NCBI GenBank assembly: GCA_052388455.1
Contig: JBQTIA010000103.1
Coordinates: 1-22,005, forward strand
Origin: CAZSNH01 sp052388455
GTDB taxonomy: Bacteria > Pseudomonadota > Alphaproteobacteria > Rhizobiales > Hyphomicrobiaceae
Reading direction: 5' to 3'
Length of the DNA: 22,005 nucleotides
The position numbers and the translations under genes are program-made. The notes under the pieces are model-generated. The model did no database searches, was not told where the DNA came from, and was given only the letters and a program-made list of their open reading frames with translations. Positions 1 to 7,405 of the stretch are shown here, piece by piece (within the stretch, counting starts at the first letter, position 1; each line of letters begins with the position of its first letter).

Positions 1-248
1 AGCGCGCGCACGTCGTCGGGGCGGAAATAGAGAATGCCCGACAGGATCGGCGTATTCGGCATCTCGGGATGGTCGAGGCCGTGAAACTGGATGCGGGCGT
101 CGTCGCGGCCCATCTCGCACCACACGAGCTGGCCTTCCTGATCGTAGCGACCTGAGACCTTGAATCCGAGCTTCTCGTAAAAGCCGATGGTGACGGCGAG
201 GTCGCGCACCCGCAAGCAGGGAATGAGCGCGGCGCCGAGACGTGCCAT
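1..248 (-). CDS. VOC/glyoxalase-family protein (partial; C-terminus beyond the window)
   Basis: Only the first 82 codons or so lie in the window; the 3' end is cut off by the window edge. The N-terminus has the beta-alpha-beta pattern of the vicinal-oxygen-chelate fold: a first strand (LIPCLRVRDLAVTIGFYEKL), then GFKVSGRYDQEGQLVWCEMG and a QFHGLDHPEMPN stretch. Members include glyoxalases, ring-cleavage dioxygenases and antibiotic-binding proteins, so the substrate cannot be told from this half. The ATG at 246-248 is preceded by AAGG about 11 bases upstream and lies 21 bases after the vapD stop on the same strand. The two genes may therefore be co-transcribed. The fold is fairly secure; the function is unknown. 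Confidence 0.65.
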   Translation of the reverse strand, partial: MARLGAALIPCLRVRDLAVTIGFYEKLGFKVSGRYDQEGQLVWCEMGRDDARIQFHGLDHPEMPNTPILSGILYFRPDDVRA

Positions 249-269
249 CAGTGCATGCGCCTTTTCCGG

Positions 270-590
270 CTACTGGCGGCGTCGGCCGCCGGGCCGGCGA
301 TCCGCAACTTCGACGGCCGGCATTAAATCGTTGTTGTCCTCGATCCGCAACATGCGGATGTCACGAACGGATGGCGTGAACCAGGGGAAGCGCTGCGCCA
401 GATCCTGCACGGCCAGAACGCAGGTGACCGCATCGACCTTCTCACCGCCGAAATACACGCTGCCCTGTTGCCAGTCGAAGCCGTAATCGTCGAGAGCCTT
501 GCGGATGTCGGTGTAGGCATTCCGACAGGACGAATTGCCGTAGCTCTCCTCCAACATCTGGGTGTCGAGATCGAACGTAATTGCATACAT
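270..590 (-). CDS. vapD: VapD-family protein (Cas2-like endoribonuclease fold)
   Basis: The 106-residue product matches the VapD pattern along its length: MYAITFDLDT at the N-terminus, LEESYGNSS, AYTDIRKAL, GFDWQQGSVYFGG, VTCVLAVQDL, FPWF and SVRDIRMLRIEDNNDLMP. VapD proteins have a Cas2-like ferredoxin fold. Those studied in Helicobacter and Haemophilus are RNases linked to persistence. Asp7 in FDLD is the expected catalytic position. I chose the ATG at 588-590, not the one 57 bases upstream, because it starts exactly at the conserved MYAI and has a run of six G about 10 bases before it. The last 15 residues (VEVADRRPGGRRRQ) are an Arg-rich tail. No VapX-like antitoxin is visible beside it. 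It lies 98 bases downstream of sdhA on the same strand, where sdhB might be expected. The family call is firm; the role here is open. Confidence 0.85.
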   Translation of the reverse strand: MYAITFDLDTQMLEESYGNSSCRNAYTDIRKALDDYGFDWQQGSVYFGGEKVDAVTCVLAVQDLAQRFPWFTPSVRDIRMLRIEDNNDLMPAVEVADRRPGGRRRQ

Positions 591-688
591 CGCCGAGCTG
601 CCCCCCGAACGTCGCGAATTATCTCCGATGCGGCGAAGATTCTGCATGCGCGGTATGATACGACACGAACACGGTCAAGCCAACCGGA

Positions 689-2551
689 TCAATAAACCCG
701 CGCCTTGGGCTCGATGTATTTGACTTCGTTGGTCATCGTGCGGGTGTGGACGGGGCGGAAATCGAGGCTGACCTCGCACTTGTCGCCGTCGGCGAAGGCC
801 AGCGTGTGCTGCATCCACTTGTCGTCGTCGCGCTTGGGATAATCCTCGCGCGCATGAGCGCCGCGGCTTTCCTTGCGGTTTTCCGCGCCAACGACGGTGA
901 CGGCCGCCTGCGCGATGAGATTGTCGTACTCCAGCGTCTCGATGAGATCCGAGTTCCACACCAGACTGCGGTCGTGGACTCGGATATCGCCGCTCTCCTG
1001 CCAGATCTCCAGAATTTTTTCGACGCCTTCCTCTAGCACCGGGCCGTCTCGGAACACGGCGCAGTTGTTTTGCATGACCTTCTGCATCTTGAGGCGCAGC
1101 TCGGAGGTCGGCGTCTTGCCGTTGGCATTGCGGAAGCGGTCGAAGCGCGCGAGCGCGGCTGCGGTCGACTCTTCGGGGGCCGGCGGATGGCTGGAGCCCT
1201 TCTCGATGGTGGCCGCGCAGCGCAAGGCCGACGCGCGGCCGAACACGACGAGGTCGATCAGCGAGTTTGAGCCGAGGCGGTTGGCGCCGTGCACCGACAC
1301 GCAGGCCGCCTCGCCGATCGCCATTAGCCCCGGCACGATGGTGTCGGGATCGCCGTTTTTCAGCGTCAGCACCTCGCCGTGATAGTTGGTCGGTATGCCT
1401 CCCATGTTGTAGTGCACGGTCGGCAGCACGGGGATGGGCTGGCGTCTCAGATCGACTCCGGCGAACACCTTGGCGTTTTCCGTGATGCCCGGCAGCCGCT
1501 CGGCCAGGATCGCGGGATCGAGGTGGTCCAGGTGCAGATAGATATGGTCCTTGTCGGGGCCGACGCCGCGTCCCTCGCGAATCTCGACCGTCATCGAGCG
1601 CGAGACGACGTCGCGCGAGGCGAGGTCCTTGGCGTGCGGCGCATATCGCTCCATGAAGCGCTCGCCCTCGCTGTTGGTCCGATAGCCGCCTTCGCCGCGC
1701 GCGCCCTCGGTGATGAGCACGCCGGCGCCATAGATGCCGGTCGGGTGGAACTGCACGAACTCCATGTCCTGCAGCGGCAGGCCGGCGCGCAGCACCATGG
1801 CGTTGCCGTCGCCGGTGCAGGTGTGCGCCGAGGTGCAAGAGAAGTAGGCGCGGCCGTAGCCGCCGGTGGCCAGGATCGTTCGCTTGGCGAGGAAGCGATG
1901 CAGCGAGCCGTCTTCCATGCACAGGGCGAGCACGCCGCGGCAGGCGCCGTCGTTGTCCATCAGCAGGTCGAGCGCGAAGTACTCGATGAAGAACTCGGCC
2001 GAGTAGCGCAGCGACTGGCCATAGAGAGTGTGCAGCATGGCGTGGCCGGTACGGTCGGCCGCCGCGCATGTGCGCTGCGCCGGCGGGCCGGCGCCGTAGT
2101 CGGTGGTCATGCCGCCGAACGGGCGCTGGTAGATCTTGCCGTCCTCGGTTCGGCTGAAGGGGACGCCGTAGTGCTCCAGCTCGAACACGGCGTCGGGAGC
2201 GTTGCGGCAGAGGTATTCGATGGCGTCCTGATCGCCGAGCCAGTCGGCGCCCTTGACGGTGTCGTACATGTGCCATCGCCAGTCGTCGGGGCCCATGTTG
2301 CCGAGCGCCGCCGCGACGCCGCCCTGCGCTGCAACCGTGTGCGAGCGGGTCGGGAACACCTTGGTGAGACAGGCCGTCTTCAAGCCGGCTTCGGCACATC
2401 CGAGCGTGGCACGCAGCCCGGCGCCGCCCGCGCCGACGACGATCACGTCGTAGGTGTGGTCGATGAGGGGGTAGGTACGCCCATTGACCGAGGGAGCCGT
2501 TCCGTTGCCGGAGGTGCCGTACCCACCCGAGCCGTTCGACTTAGACGCCAT
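689..2551 (-). CDS. sdhA: Succinate dehydrogenase flavoprotein subunit
   Basis: This is the catalytic subunit of respiratory complex II. It oxidises succinate to fumarate at the cytoplasmic face of the inner membrane and passes electrons to the SdhB Fe-S centres. The FAD-binding motif VVGAGGAGLRA lies at about residues 38-48. The covalent FAD histidine is His71 in RSHTVAAQGG. The capping and active-site region QFHPTGIYGAGVLITEGARG is intact. The 620-residue length is slightly above the usual 600 or so because of a Gly/Ser-rich leader of about 25 residues (GSGGYGTSGNG) before the conserved DHTYDVIVVGAG. No later methionine fits, and GGAGG lies about 10 bases before the ATG, so the leader is probably translated. 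It follows sdhD by 7 bases in one operon. sdhB is not the next gene downstream. Confidence 0.97.
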   Translation of the reverse strand: MASKSNGSGGYGTSGNGTAPSVNGRTYPLIDHTYDVIVVGAGGAGLRATLGCAEAGLKTACLTKVFPTRSHTVAAQGGVAAALGNMGPDDWRWHMYDTVKGADWLGDQDAIEYLCRNAPDAVFELEHYGVPFSRTEDGKIYQRPFGGMTTDYGAGPPAQRTCAAADRTGHAMLHTLYGQSLRYSAEFFIEYFALDLLMDNDGACRGVLALCMEDGSLHRFLAKRTILATGGYGRAYFSCTSAHTCTGDGNAMVLRAGLPLQDMEFVQFHPTGIYGAGVLITEGARGEGGYRTNSEGERFMERYAPHAKDLASRDVVSRSMTVEIREGRGVGPDKDHIYLHLDHLDPAILAERLPGITENAKVFAGVDLRRQPIPVLPTVHYNMGGIPTNYHGEVLTLKNGDPDTIVPGLMAIGEAACVSVHGANRLGSNSLIDLVVFGRASALRCAATIEKGSSHPPAPEESTAAALARFDRFRNANGKTPTSELRLKMQKVMQNNCAVFRDGPVLEEGVEKILEIWQESGDIRVHDRSLVWNSDLIETLEYDNLIAQAAVTVVGAENRKESRGAHAREDYPKRDDDKWMQHTLAFADGDKCEVSLDFRPVHTRTMTNEVKYIEPKARVY

Positions 2552-2558
2552 GGGGCGG

Positions 2559-2939
2559 TCAGCCTCCGAAGTTCAATTTCAGGATTGCGAGCGTCGCCGC
2601 CGCAGCGACGAAGATCGCGAAGAAGGTGTTGAGCAGCAGCAGCGTGATCTTCAGCGCCTCGCCGTGAATATAGTCCTCGATGATCACCTGCATACCGAGC
2701 CGCATGTGGACGGCACCGGAGACGACGAGCAGCAGCAGCGGCAGTGCGATCCACGGCTTGGCGATGGCCGCTTTGACTGCCGCATGATCGGCGCCGACAT
2801 GGGCGACGACCAGCCAGACGAGGAACGGCACCAGCAACAGGTTGGCCACCGCGGTCATCCGCTGGTGCCAGAAATGATTGGCGCCTTCCTTGGCCGAGCC
2901 GAGCCGGCGGACCTCCTTGAGAGGGGTGCGAAGCCTCAT
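2559..2939 (-). CDS. sdhD: Succinate dehydrogenase membrane anchor subunit
   Basis: This 126-residue membrane protein anchors SdhAB and, with SdhC, forms the haem b and ubiquinone site. The N-terminus MRLRTPLKEVRRLGSAKEGANHFWHQRMTAVAN is typical of alphaproteobacterial SdhD, with the conserved G-x-x-H-x-W-x-Q-R pattern. Three hydrophobic segments follow, at about residues 31-47, 61-80 and 97-121. HMRLGMQVIIEDYIH in the middle supplies the haem-proximal histidine and the conserved E-D-Y. The start at 2937-2939 overlaps the sdhC stop in an ATGA, which implies translational coupling. A longer reading frame continues upstream but would run through sdhC and has no family support. Confidence 0.93.
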   Translation of the reverse strand: MRLRTPLKEVRRLGSAKEGANHFWHQRMTAVANLLLVPFLVWLVVAHVGADHAAVKAAIAKPWIALPLLLLVVSGAVHMRLGMQVIIEDYIHGEALKITLLLLNTFFAIFVAAAATLAILKLNFGG

Positions 2940-3364
2940 GGCGCCACGACTCCCGTACCGGCGCTCCAAACCGACACCCAGACGAGGAAAGTCAGCAGAA
3001 CGGAAAGCGCCAGCGTGCTCCACGACAACAGCGTGATGCTTTTCAATTCGTGCCCGGCGCCCGTGTCCCATATGAAATGGCGCACCCCGCCGATCATGTG
3101 CTGGAAGAGAGCCCAGGTGTAGCCGAAGAGTACAATGCGGCCGGGGAGCGAGTTGAAGTGAGCGCTGACCTCGGCGAACGCTTCCGGCCCGGTAGCTGCC
3201 GCCACCAGCCAGCAGACGAGCAACAGGGTGCCGACGTACAAAGCCGCACCGGTCAGTCGATGCAGAATCGACATCACCATGCTGCTCGACGGCGCGTAAA
3301 TCTGCAGATGCGGCGACAACGGGCGCTTCACCGCCGCTGCCCCGCGCGACTTCCCTGCGGCCAT
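2936..3364 (-). CDS. sdhC: Succinate dehydrogenase cytochrome b556 subunit
   Basis: This is the haem-binding membrane subunit of complex II (142 residues). It shows the family signature RPLSPHLQIY followed by SMVMSILHRLTGAAL, the S-x-x-H-R-x-T-G motif near the quinone site. HMIGGVRHFIWDTG contains the haem-ligand histidine. Three transmembrane segments are visible. I placed the start at the ATG at 3362-3364 because a purine-rich GGAAGGAAGGG sits just upstream. Another ATG 66 bases further up would add 22 basic residues not seen in relatives. It is the first gene of the sdhC-sdhD-sdhA unit. The 172 bases between it and the oxidoreductase gene upstream must carry the operon promoter, but I see no convincing -35/-10 pair. 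Confidence 0.93.
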   Translation of the reverse strand: MAAGKSRGAAAVKRPLSPHLQIYAPSSSMVMSILHRLTGAALYVGTLLLVCWLVAAATGPEAFAEVSAHFNSLPGRIVLFGYTWALFQHMIGGVRHFIWDTGAGHELKSITLLSWSTLALSVLLTFLVWVSVWSAGTGVVAP

Positions 3365-3490
3365 CCGGCCCTTCCTTCCCGCGAATTCGAACCCTTTTGG
3401 CCTTTTAGCCTGTCCGTTTCCGAGCGGCAATTCGCCAAAGTCGCCTCATGTCCTCGACCTTTGGGACGACCGCCGGATCGACGCCGCCGA

Positions 3491-3511
3491 CCGTGCGGCC
3501 GTTACGCACGG
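3491..3511 (-). terminator. Possible hairpin after the oxidoreductase gene
   Basis: A perfect 7-bp stem (CCGTGCG / CGCACGG) with a 7-base loop begins 26 bases past the stop of the FAD oxidoreductase gene, between it and sdhC. No T-tract follows on the minus strand, so an intrinsic terminator is only a possibility. Confidence 0.25.
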
Positions 3512-3536
3512 CGTTAACCATTGTGATCAGAGGCAC

Positions 3537-4511
3537 TCAAGCGAGCGAGGCAACAATGGCGCGGCCGAGGCCCGACCCGCTTTCGTAGGCGTGCTCCGCC
3601 AGCCGGCCGAGGCACCAGTCGCCGGCTGCGCCGACATTGTGCTGCGAAGAGAAGACGTACGATTCGCCGAGCGACTGATCGACCAATCCATAGCGCCAGA
3701 GATGGGCGGTCATCTGCGAGGGACGCACCGGAGCGAGCCCGAGCACATGACTGACCTCGCTCCAGAGCTCGTCGGCCACCGCTTCCGGCTCGGCTTCCTC
3801 CGCCTCGCGGCTCCAGTTCTGCGAAGCGTGCACGACGATCGCCTCGCCCTTGACGCTGCGGCCGGGCTTCGTCGAGTTGCGGCCGATCCAGCGAATGATC
3901 TCGGACATATCCGAGAACACGTCCTGATCGGGCAGCGCCCGCTCGTCGAGGCGCACCATCAGCGCCCAGCAGGGCGACATGCGGACCTTGGCGAAGGCGT
4001 CGGTCAGATCGTCGAGACGGCCAAGCAGCAAGCGGGCCTGTGGCGCCGGCACGGCTATGGCTATGGCCGCGAACGGGCCGACCGAGCTCTGGTCTTCGAA
4101 CCAGATGTGCCAGCCCTTTTCGTCGCGCTCGATGGTGTGGACCTTGCGGCTGGTGTGGATCCGGACGCTTTCGGTCAACGGCCGCACGATCGACGCCATG
4201 CCCGGCGTGCCGACGTACCACGGCATCATCTGCACGCTTTCCTGGTCGCCGGAGACCGCCTTCGGCGTCCAGCGGGCCGCGTAGCCGGTCCCCGCCAGTT
4301 CGTCGATGTAGCTGCGGAATTGCGTGGTGCGTGCGGTGATGTACTGGGCGCCGGGATCGAAGGAGGCCATCCCCATACGGGTGGTGGCCATGCGCCCGCC
4401 GATGATGCGGTCCTGCTCGAAAACCTCAACATAGAAACCCGCCCGGCGCATCACACGAGCGCAGGCCAGACCGGCGAGGCCGGCTCCAATAACTGCCACT
4501 CTTCGTGTCAA
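3537..4511 (-). CDS. FAD-dependent amine-oxidase/renalase-like oxidoreductase
   Basis: A 324-residue flavoprotein. The N-terminus has the Rossmann dinucleotide motif VAVIGAGLAGLACARVM, then the acidic end of strand 2 (VEVFEQDRIIGGRMAT, with the GG-x-R-x-x-T/S FAD motif). Near the C-terminus GDWCLGRLAEHAYESGSG is the second FAD-contact motif of this family. FDPGAQYITARTTQF resembles renalase-like proteins, which act on reduced nicotinamide isomers or amines. The true substrate cannot be told from the sequence. The start is a TTG (complement of 4509-4511). A GTG 12 bases further in, just before AVIGAG, is an alternative, and neither has a strong ribosome site. It stands alone: 172 bases before sdhC and 236 bases after the sodC-like gene. 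That 236-base gap (4512-4747) holds nothing I can identify. Confidence 0.85.
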   Translation of the reverse strand: MTRRVAVIGAGLAGLACARVMRRAGFYVEVFEQDRIIGGRMATTRMGMASFDPGAQYITARTTQFRSYIDELAGTGYAARWTPKAVSGDQESVQMMPWYVGTPGMASIVRPLTESVRIHTSRKVHTIERDEKGWHIWFEDQSSVGPFAAIAIAVPAPQARLLLGRLDDLTDAFAKVRMSPCWALMVRLDERALPDQDVFSDMSEIIRWIGRNSTKPGRSVKGEAIVVHASQNWSREAEEAEPEAVADELWSEVSHVLGLAPVRPSQMTAHLWRYGLVDQSLGESYVFSSQHNVGAAGDWCLGRLAEHAYESGSGLGRAIVASLA

Positions 4512-4747
4512 TCGCGCACGAGGGGTTCGACCATCCGTAGACGGTGGTTTTCGGGATGAGACAGCTTTGGCCCGACACGGGAATTACCCCGAACGCCTCG
4601 CCATTGAGGTGATCGGGAGCAAGTGACGAGAAGACCAGGCGAATCACCTTTGCAGAATACACCGAAGCTGGCCCATTACGGTGTCTCGAATACTGCTCGT
4701 ACACATAGAAATACTTTTGCACCCCCGCGAACTCGGCCGCAGGCTGA

Positions 4748-5287
4748 CTACTTTTCAACCGGAGCCAGCGGCGCGCACGCTATGCGGGCGCCGGTCACCG
4801 TATCCGGCTCCGACAGGTAATCGTCGGCCTTCTCGAAGACGACCAGCGATGCACCGTCTGCATCCAGCAGCGGCTCCTGGGCGTCTTTTCCTATCGAAAT
4901 GAAATGATTGAGAAATTCAACCCGCACCTTGCCGTCTGCTCCAACGTGGATGTTCGGCAGGTCGCCGGCCATCGGGCCTTCCTCGTCGAGAAACCCGTGC
5001 CTGGCGCCGAGCGGGTTGTAGCGACCGCCCGCCCCCGAAAAATCACCCTCGCACGTGCTGGTGTCGTGGATGCCGACCGCATGGCTGCCGGGCGCCAGCC
5101 CATCGACGACGATGGTGATCAGGCTCCCACCTGACACCTCGACCACCTCGACGCTGCCGACCAGCTTTCCGGACGCATCCTTCAGCTCTCCTTTCGCCTT
5201 CTCGCCGAAGGCGACTGCCGGACCGGCCGAGAGGAGTGCGAGGGTGACAGCGGCGAGGACGGATCGGACGGCTGCGGTCGGGGTCAT
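4748..5287 (-). CDS. Secreted Cu/Zn-superoxide-dismutase-fold protein with degenerate metal site
   Basis: The 179-residue product begins with a clear signal peptide (TAAVRSVLAAVTLALLSAGPAVAFG, cleavage near residue 26), so it is periplasmic. The SodC fold is recognisable from GSHAVGIHDTSTC, AGGRYNP, ARHGF, MAGDLPN, LVVFEKADD and TGARIAC. The disulfide cysteines (C79, C171) and the active-site-type Arg168 are kept. By motif alignment to human SOD1, copper ligand His46 is Gly72, bridging His63 is Arg89, zinc ligand His80 is Met106 and copper ligand His120 is Phe151. Only His74, His97 and Asp109 remain. Dismutase activity is therefore unlikely, and a structural or other binding role is more probable. 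The ATG has GGAG 8 bases upstream. It follows the MaoC hydratase gene by 58 bases on the same strand and may share its transcript. The symbol sodC would mislead. Confidence 0.85.
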   Translation of the reverse strand: MTPTAAVRSVLAAVTLALLSAGPAVAFGEKAKGELKDASGKLVGSVEVVEVSGGSLITIVVDGLAPGSHAVGIHDTSTCEGDFSGAGGRYNPLGARHGFLDEEGPMAGDLPNIHVGADGKVRVEFLNHFISIGKDAQEPLLDADGASLVVFEKADDYLSEPDTVTGARIACAPLAPVEK

Positions 5288-5345
5288 GCTTCACTCCAGC
5301 GAATAGTCTTCGCCGCGCGGGCGAGGCGGGCGTCCAGCGCGCTTC

Positions 5346-6404
5346 TCAGCGCGGCACGAGCACCCAGATGTCGAGATCGAGGATCACGCCGTCGGCATAC
5401 TCGCCGCCGTCGCGCTTGAAGGGAAACGATGCGGCCTCGACGTTCTTCACCGCCACGAGCCGCGTGCGCAGCGCTCCCACGTCCGAGCGGCCGGGCAGCT
5501 CGGCTTTTTCGAGCACCTCCGACCAGGCGTAGACCGTATCGCCGGCGAACAGCGGCGCGACGTGGCGGCCGCCGTTAATGGCCGCGATGTGGAAGGCGTT
5601 GCCGAGGCCGTTGAACGACAGGGCGCGGGCCAGCGAGATGGTGACGCCGCCGTAGACGATGCGCTTGCCGAAGCGGCCCTTCGATTCGGTGTGCTGGTTG
5701 AAGTGCACCTTGGCGGTGTTCTGGTAGAGCCGCGTCGCCATCTGGTGCTCGGCTTCTTCCAGCGTCATGCCGTCGACGTGGTCGATCCGCTCGCCGACCT
5801 CGTAGTCGGCCCAGCGGTGCGGCGAGCCCGCGAGATCGGTATTGTAGGCGGCGGCATCGAGCTTCGGCACGGCGCGGCCGAGTTCGGCCGGATCGACGCG
5901 GTCGGCGAGTTTCGGCACCACCGGATCCGGCGCGGGCGACGCCTTGTCCCTCTTCCTCACCATCACCCAGCGGCAATACTCGAGCACCACGCGGCCGTGC
6001 TGGTTGCGGCCCGTCGAGCGCACATAGACGGTGCCGGTTTCCTTGTTGGAATTCTCCTTCAGCCCGATCACTTCCGAGGTGGTGGTCAGCGTATCGCCCG
6101 GATAGGCGGTTTCCAGGAACCGCCCTTCGGCATACCCGAGGTTGGCGATGGCATTCAGAGAAATGTCCGGCACCGTTTTTCCGAACACGACGTGGAACGC
6201 CAGCAGGTCGTCGAGCGGGGCCCGCGGGTATCCGAGAGCCCTGGCGAAGGCATCCGACGACTGCACCGCGAAGCGCGGGCCATAGAGGCTCATGTAGACG
6301 GCCGCATCGCCCTCGGTCACCGTGCGCGGCGTGGCGTGCACGAGGGTCTGCCCGACCCGGTAGTCCTCGAAGAAATTGCCCGGATTGGTCTTGGTCGTCG
6401 TCAT
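5346..6404 (-). CDS. mch: MaoC-family double-hotdog hydratase, probable mesaconyl-CoA hydratase
   Basis: The 352-residue protein has two hotdog domains (about residues 10-150 and 190-350). The N-terminus TNPGNFFEDYRVGQTLVHATPRT, the central GKTVPDISLNAIANLGYAEGRFL and SEVIGLKENSN match what I know of the mesaconyl-C1-CoA hydratase (beta-methylmalyl-CoA dehydratase) of the ethylmalonyl-CoA pathway. The second domain carries the conserved stretch KVHFNQHTESKGRFGKRIVYGG. I chose the ATG at 6402-6404, preceded by GAGGG, over one 87 bases upstream that would add 29 Arg/Pro-rich residues. It is followed by the sodC-like gene. Its expected pathway partner, a CoA-ester lyase, lies 9.5 kb away on the other strand. 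Other MaoC hydratase activities cannot be excluded. Confidence 0.85.
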   Translation of the reverse strand: MTTTKTNPGNFFEDYRVGQTLVHATPRTVTEGDAAVYMSLYGPRFAVQSSDAFARALGYPRAPLDDLLAFHVVFGKTVPDISLNAIANLGYAEGRFLETAYPGDTLTTTSEVIGLKENSNKETGTVYVRSTGRNQHGRVVLEYCRWVMVRKRDKASPAPDPVVPKLADRVDPAELGRAVPKLDAAAYNTDLAGSPHRWADYEVGERIDHVDGMTLEEAEHQMATRLYQNTAKVHFNQHTESKGRFGKRIVYGGVTISLARALSFNGLGNAFHIAAINGGRHVAPLFAGDTVYAWSEVLEKAELPGRSDVGALRTRLVAVKNVEAASFPFKRDGGEYADGVILDLDIWVLVPR

Positions 6405-6731
6405 GCGTGCCCTCGGTCCCCGCGCCGGTCCCACCGGCGTTCTCAGTGTCCTGCGGCGGCGATTAGTCGGAATGGTGGCGGCTGTCGACACGCGATTTGG
6501 CGCGGCAGGTCAGGTCGCGCTGTCGGTCTTGCGCGAGTTGCCAGGCCGCCTGTCGAGGGCGCAACACTGCAGTCGGGCAACTTCACGCTACAGATTTCTG
6601 ATAGATGACCGGCAGAGCTGCTCCGGCGACGTTGGAAGGCGCACCGTGTCGAAGACCGCAAAGACCATTTCGGCGCCTGTGCCCAGGCAACCGCAAGGGC
6701 CGTCGCAGCTAAGCTGTGCCGGACTTGGTTC
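6405..6731. other. Divergent intergenic stretch, mch / ccmB
   Basis: These 327 bases separate the divergent starts of the hydratase gene and ccmB. No reading frame here looks real. The stretch carries the left copy of an inverted sequence shared with the lyase/ccmA junction (6421-6446). It is the proposed left endpoint of an inversion. It should also hold promoters for both neighbours, but I cannot pick out a convincing pair of hexamers. ccmB normally sits tightly behind ccmA, so having its own long leader is unusual. Confidence 0.6.
6421..6446 (-). repeat. Left copy of an inverted sequence pair at proposed inversion endpoints
   Basis: Read on the minus strand this begins CTGAGAACGCCGGTGGGACC. 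The copy at 16750-16773 on the plus strand begins CTGAGAAGACCGGTCACCGG. Hand alignment gives about 20 identities over 24 positions with one 2-base gap. Part of the match is a GC-rich internal hairpin (GCCGGT/ACCGGC), which inflates similarity, but the CTGAGAA part lies outside the hairpin. Confidence 0.45.
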
Positions 6732-7400
6732 ATGAGTGCATTCTGGACGCTCCTGAAACGCGACCTTCGCCTCGCTCTGCGCGAAGGCGGTGCCATTGGC
6801 ACGGCACTCGGATTCTATCTCATCGTCGTCACCCTGATGCCGCTCGGACTCGGGCCCGACCTCAATCTCCTGGGCCGTATCGCGCCGGGCGTCCTGTGGA
6901 TCGCCCTGCTGCTCTCCGCTCTGCTCTCGCTGCCGCGCATGTTCGAGAGCGACCACGACGACGGCGCTTTGGAATTGATCGCCACCGGTCCGCTGCCGCT
7001 GGAGCTTGCAGCCGCCGCCAAGGCCGCGGCGCACTGGATCACCACCGGCATTCCGCTGACCCTGCTGACCCCCGTGCTCGGCCTGCTGTTGAACCTCGAC
7101 CTCGACGCCGCCCCCGTGCTCGTCGCCACGATGCTGGCCGGCACGCCCGCCATCAGCTTTCTCGGCGGCATCGGCGCGGCGCTGACGCTGCGTGCGCGGC
7201 GCGGGGGCCTGCTGATCGCGCTGCTCGTGCTGCCGCTCTTCGTGCCGACGCTGATCTTCGGCATCCAGGCGGTGAGCGCGATCACGCTGCAGTCGGGCAG
7301 CGCGTCGGCCTCGCTGATGGCGCTCGCCGCCGTCTCGCTCGGCTCGCTGGTCATCGGCCCGATCGCCGCCGCCGCCGCCATCCGCGCGCAGCTCGGGTAG
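6732..7400 (+). CDS. ccmB: Haem exporter / cytochrome c maturation membrane protein CcmB
   Basis: CcmB is the membrane subunit of the CcmABC(D) complex that handles haem for cytochrome c maturation (System I) and releases holo-CcmE. The 222-residue length is normal. It begins MSAFWTLLKRDLRLALREGG, a typical CcmB start, followed by about six hydrophobic segments. The early motif GVLWIALLLSALLSLPRMFESDHDDGALELI and later LLIALLVLPLFVPTLIFG are characteristic. The ATG has only a weak ribosome site. In most relatives ccmA precedes ccmB directly. Here ccmA is at 16774-17403 on the opposite strand, so the ATPase and permease genes are separated. ccmC follows, but only after two small genes. Confidence 0.93.
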   Translation: MSAFWTLLKRDLRLALREGGAIGTALGFYLIVVTLMPLGLGPDLNLLGRIAPGVLWIALLLSALLSLPRMFESDHDDGALELIATGPLPLELAAAAKAAAHWITTGIPLTLLTPVLGLLLNLDLDAAPVLVATMLAGTPAISFLGGIGAALTLRARRGGLLIALLVLPLFVPTLIFGIQAVSAITLQSGSASASLMALAAVSLGSLVIGPIAAAAAIRAQLG

Positions 7401-7405
7401 TGCGC

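Noticed and set aside
270..590. VapD read as a Cas2 protein
   Set aside because: The fold is shared, but the sequence is full-length VapD and no cas1 or array is present.
675..2399. A 574-residue open frame overlapping sdhA in another frame
   Set aside because: It is Arg/Pro-rich with no domain pattern, a usual artefact of GC-rich DNA, and it overlaps a certain sdhA.
1379..2632. A 417-residue open frame antisense to sdhA
   Set aside because: Low-complexity Ala/Arg/His composition and full overlap with sdhA mark it as a shadow frame.
4426..4758. A 110-residue minus-strand frame across the gap between the oxidoreductase and sodC-like genes
   Set aside because: It runs into both flanking genes, has no family likeness and no good ribosome site.
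4748..5287. Calling this an active periplasmic superoxide dismutase
   Set aside because: Most copper ligands and one zinc ligand are replaced.
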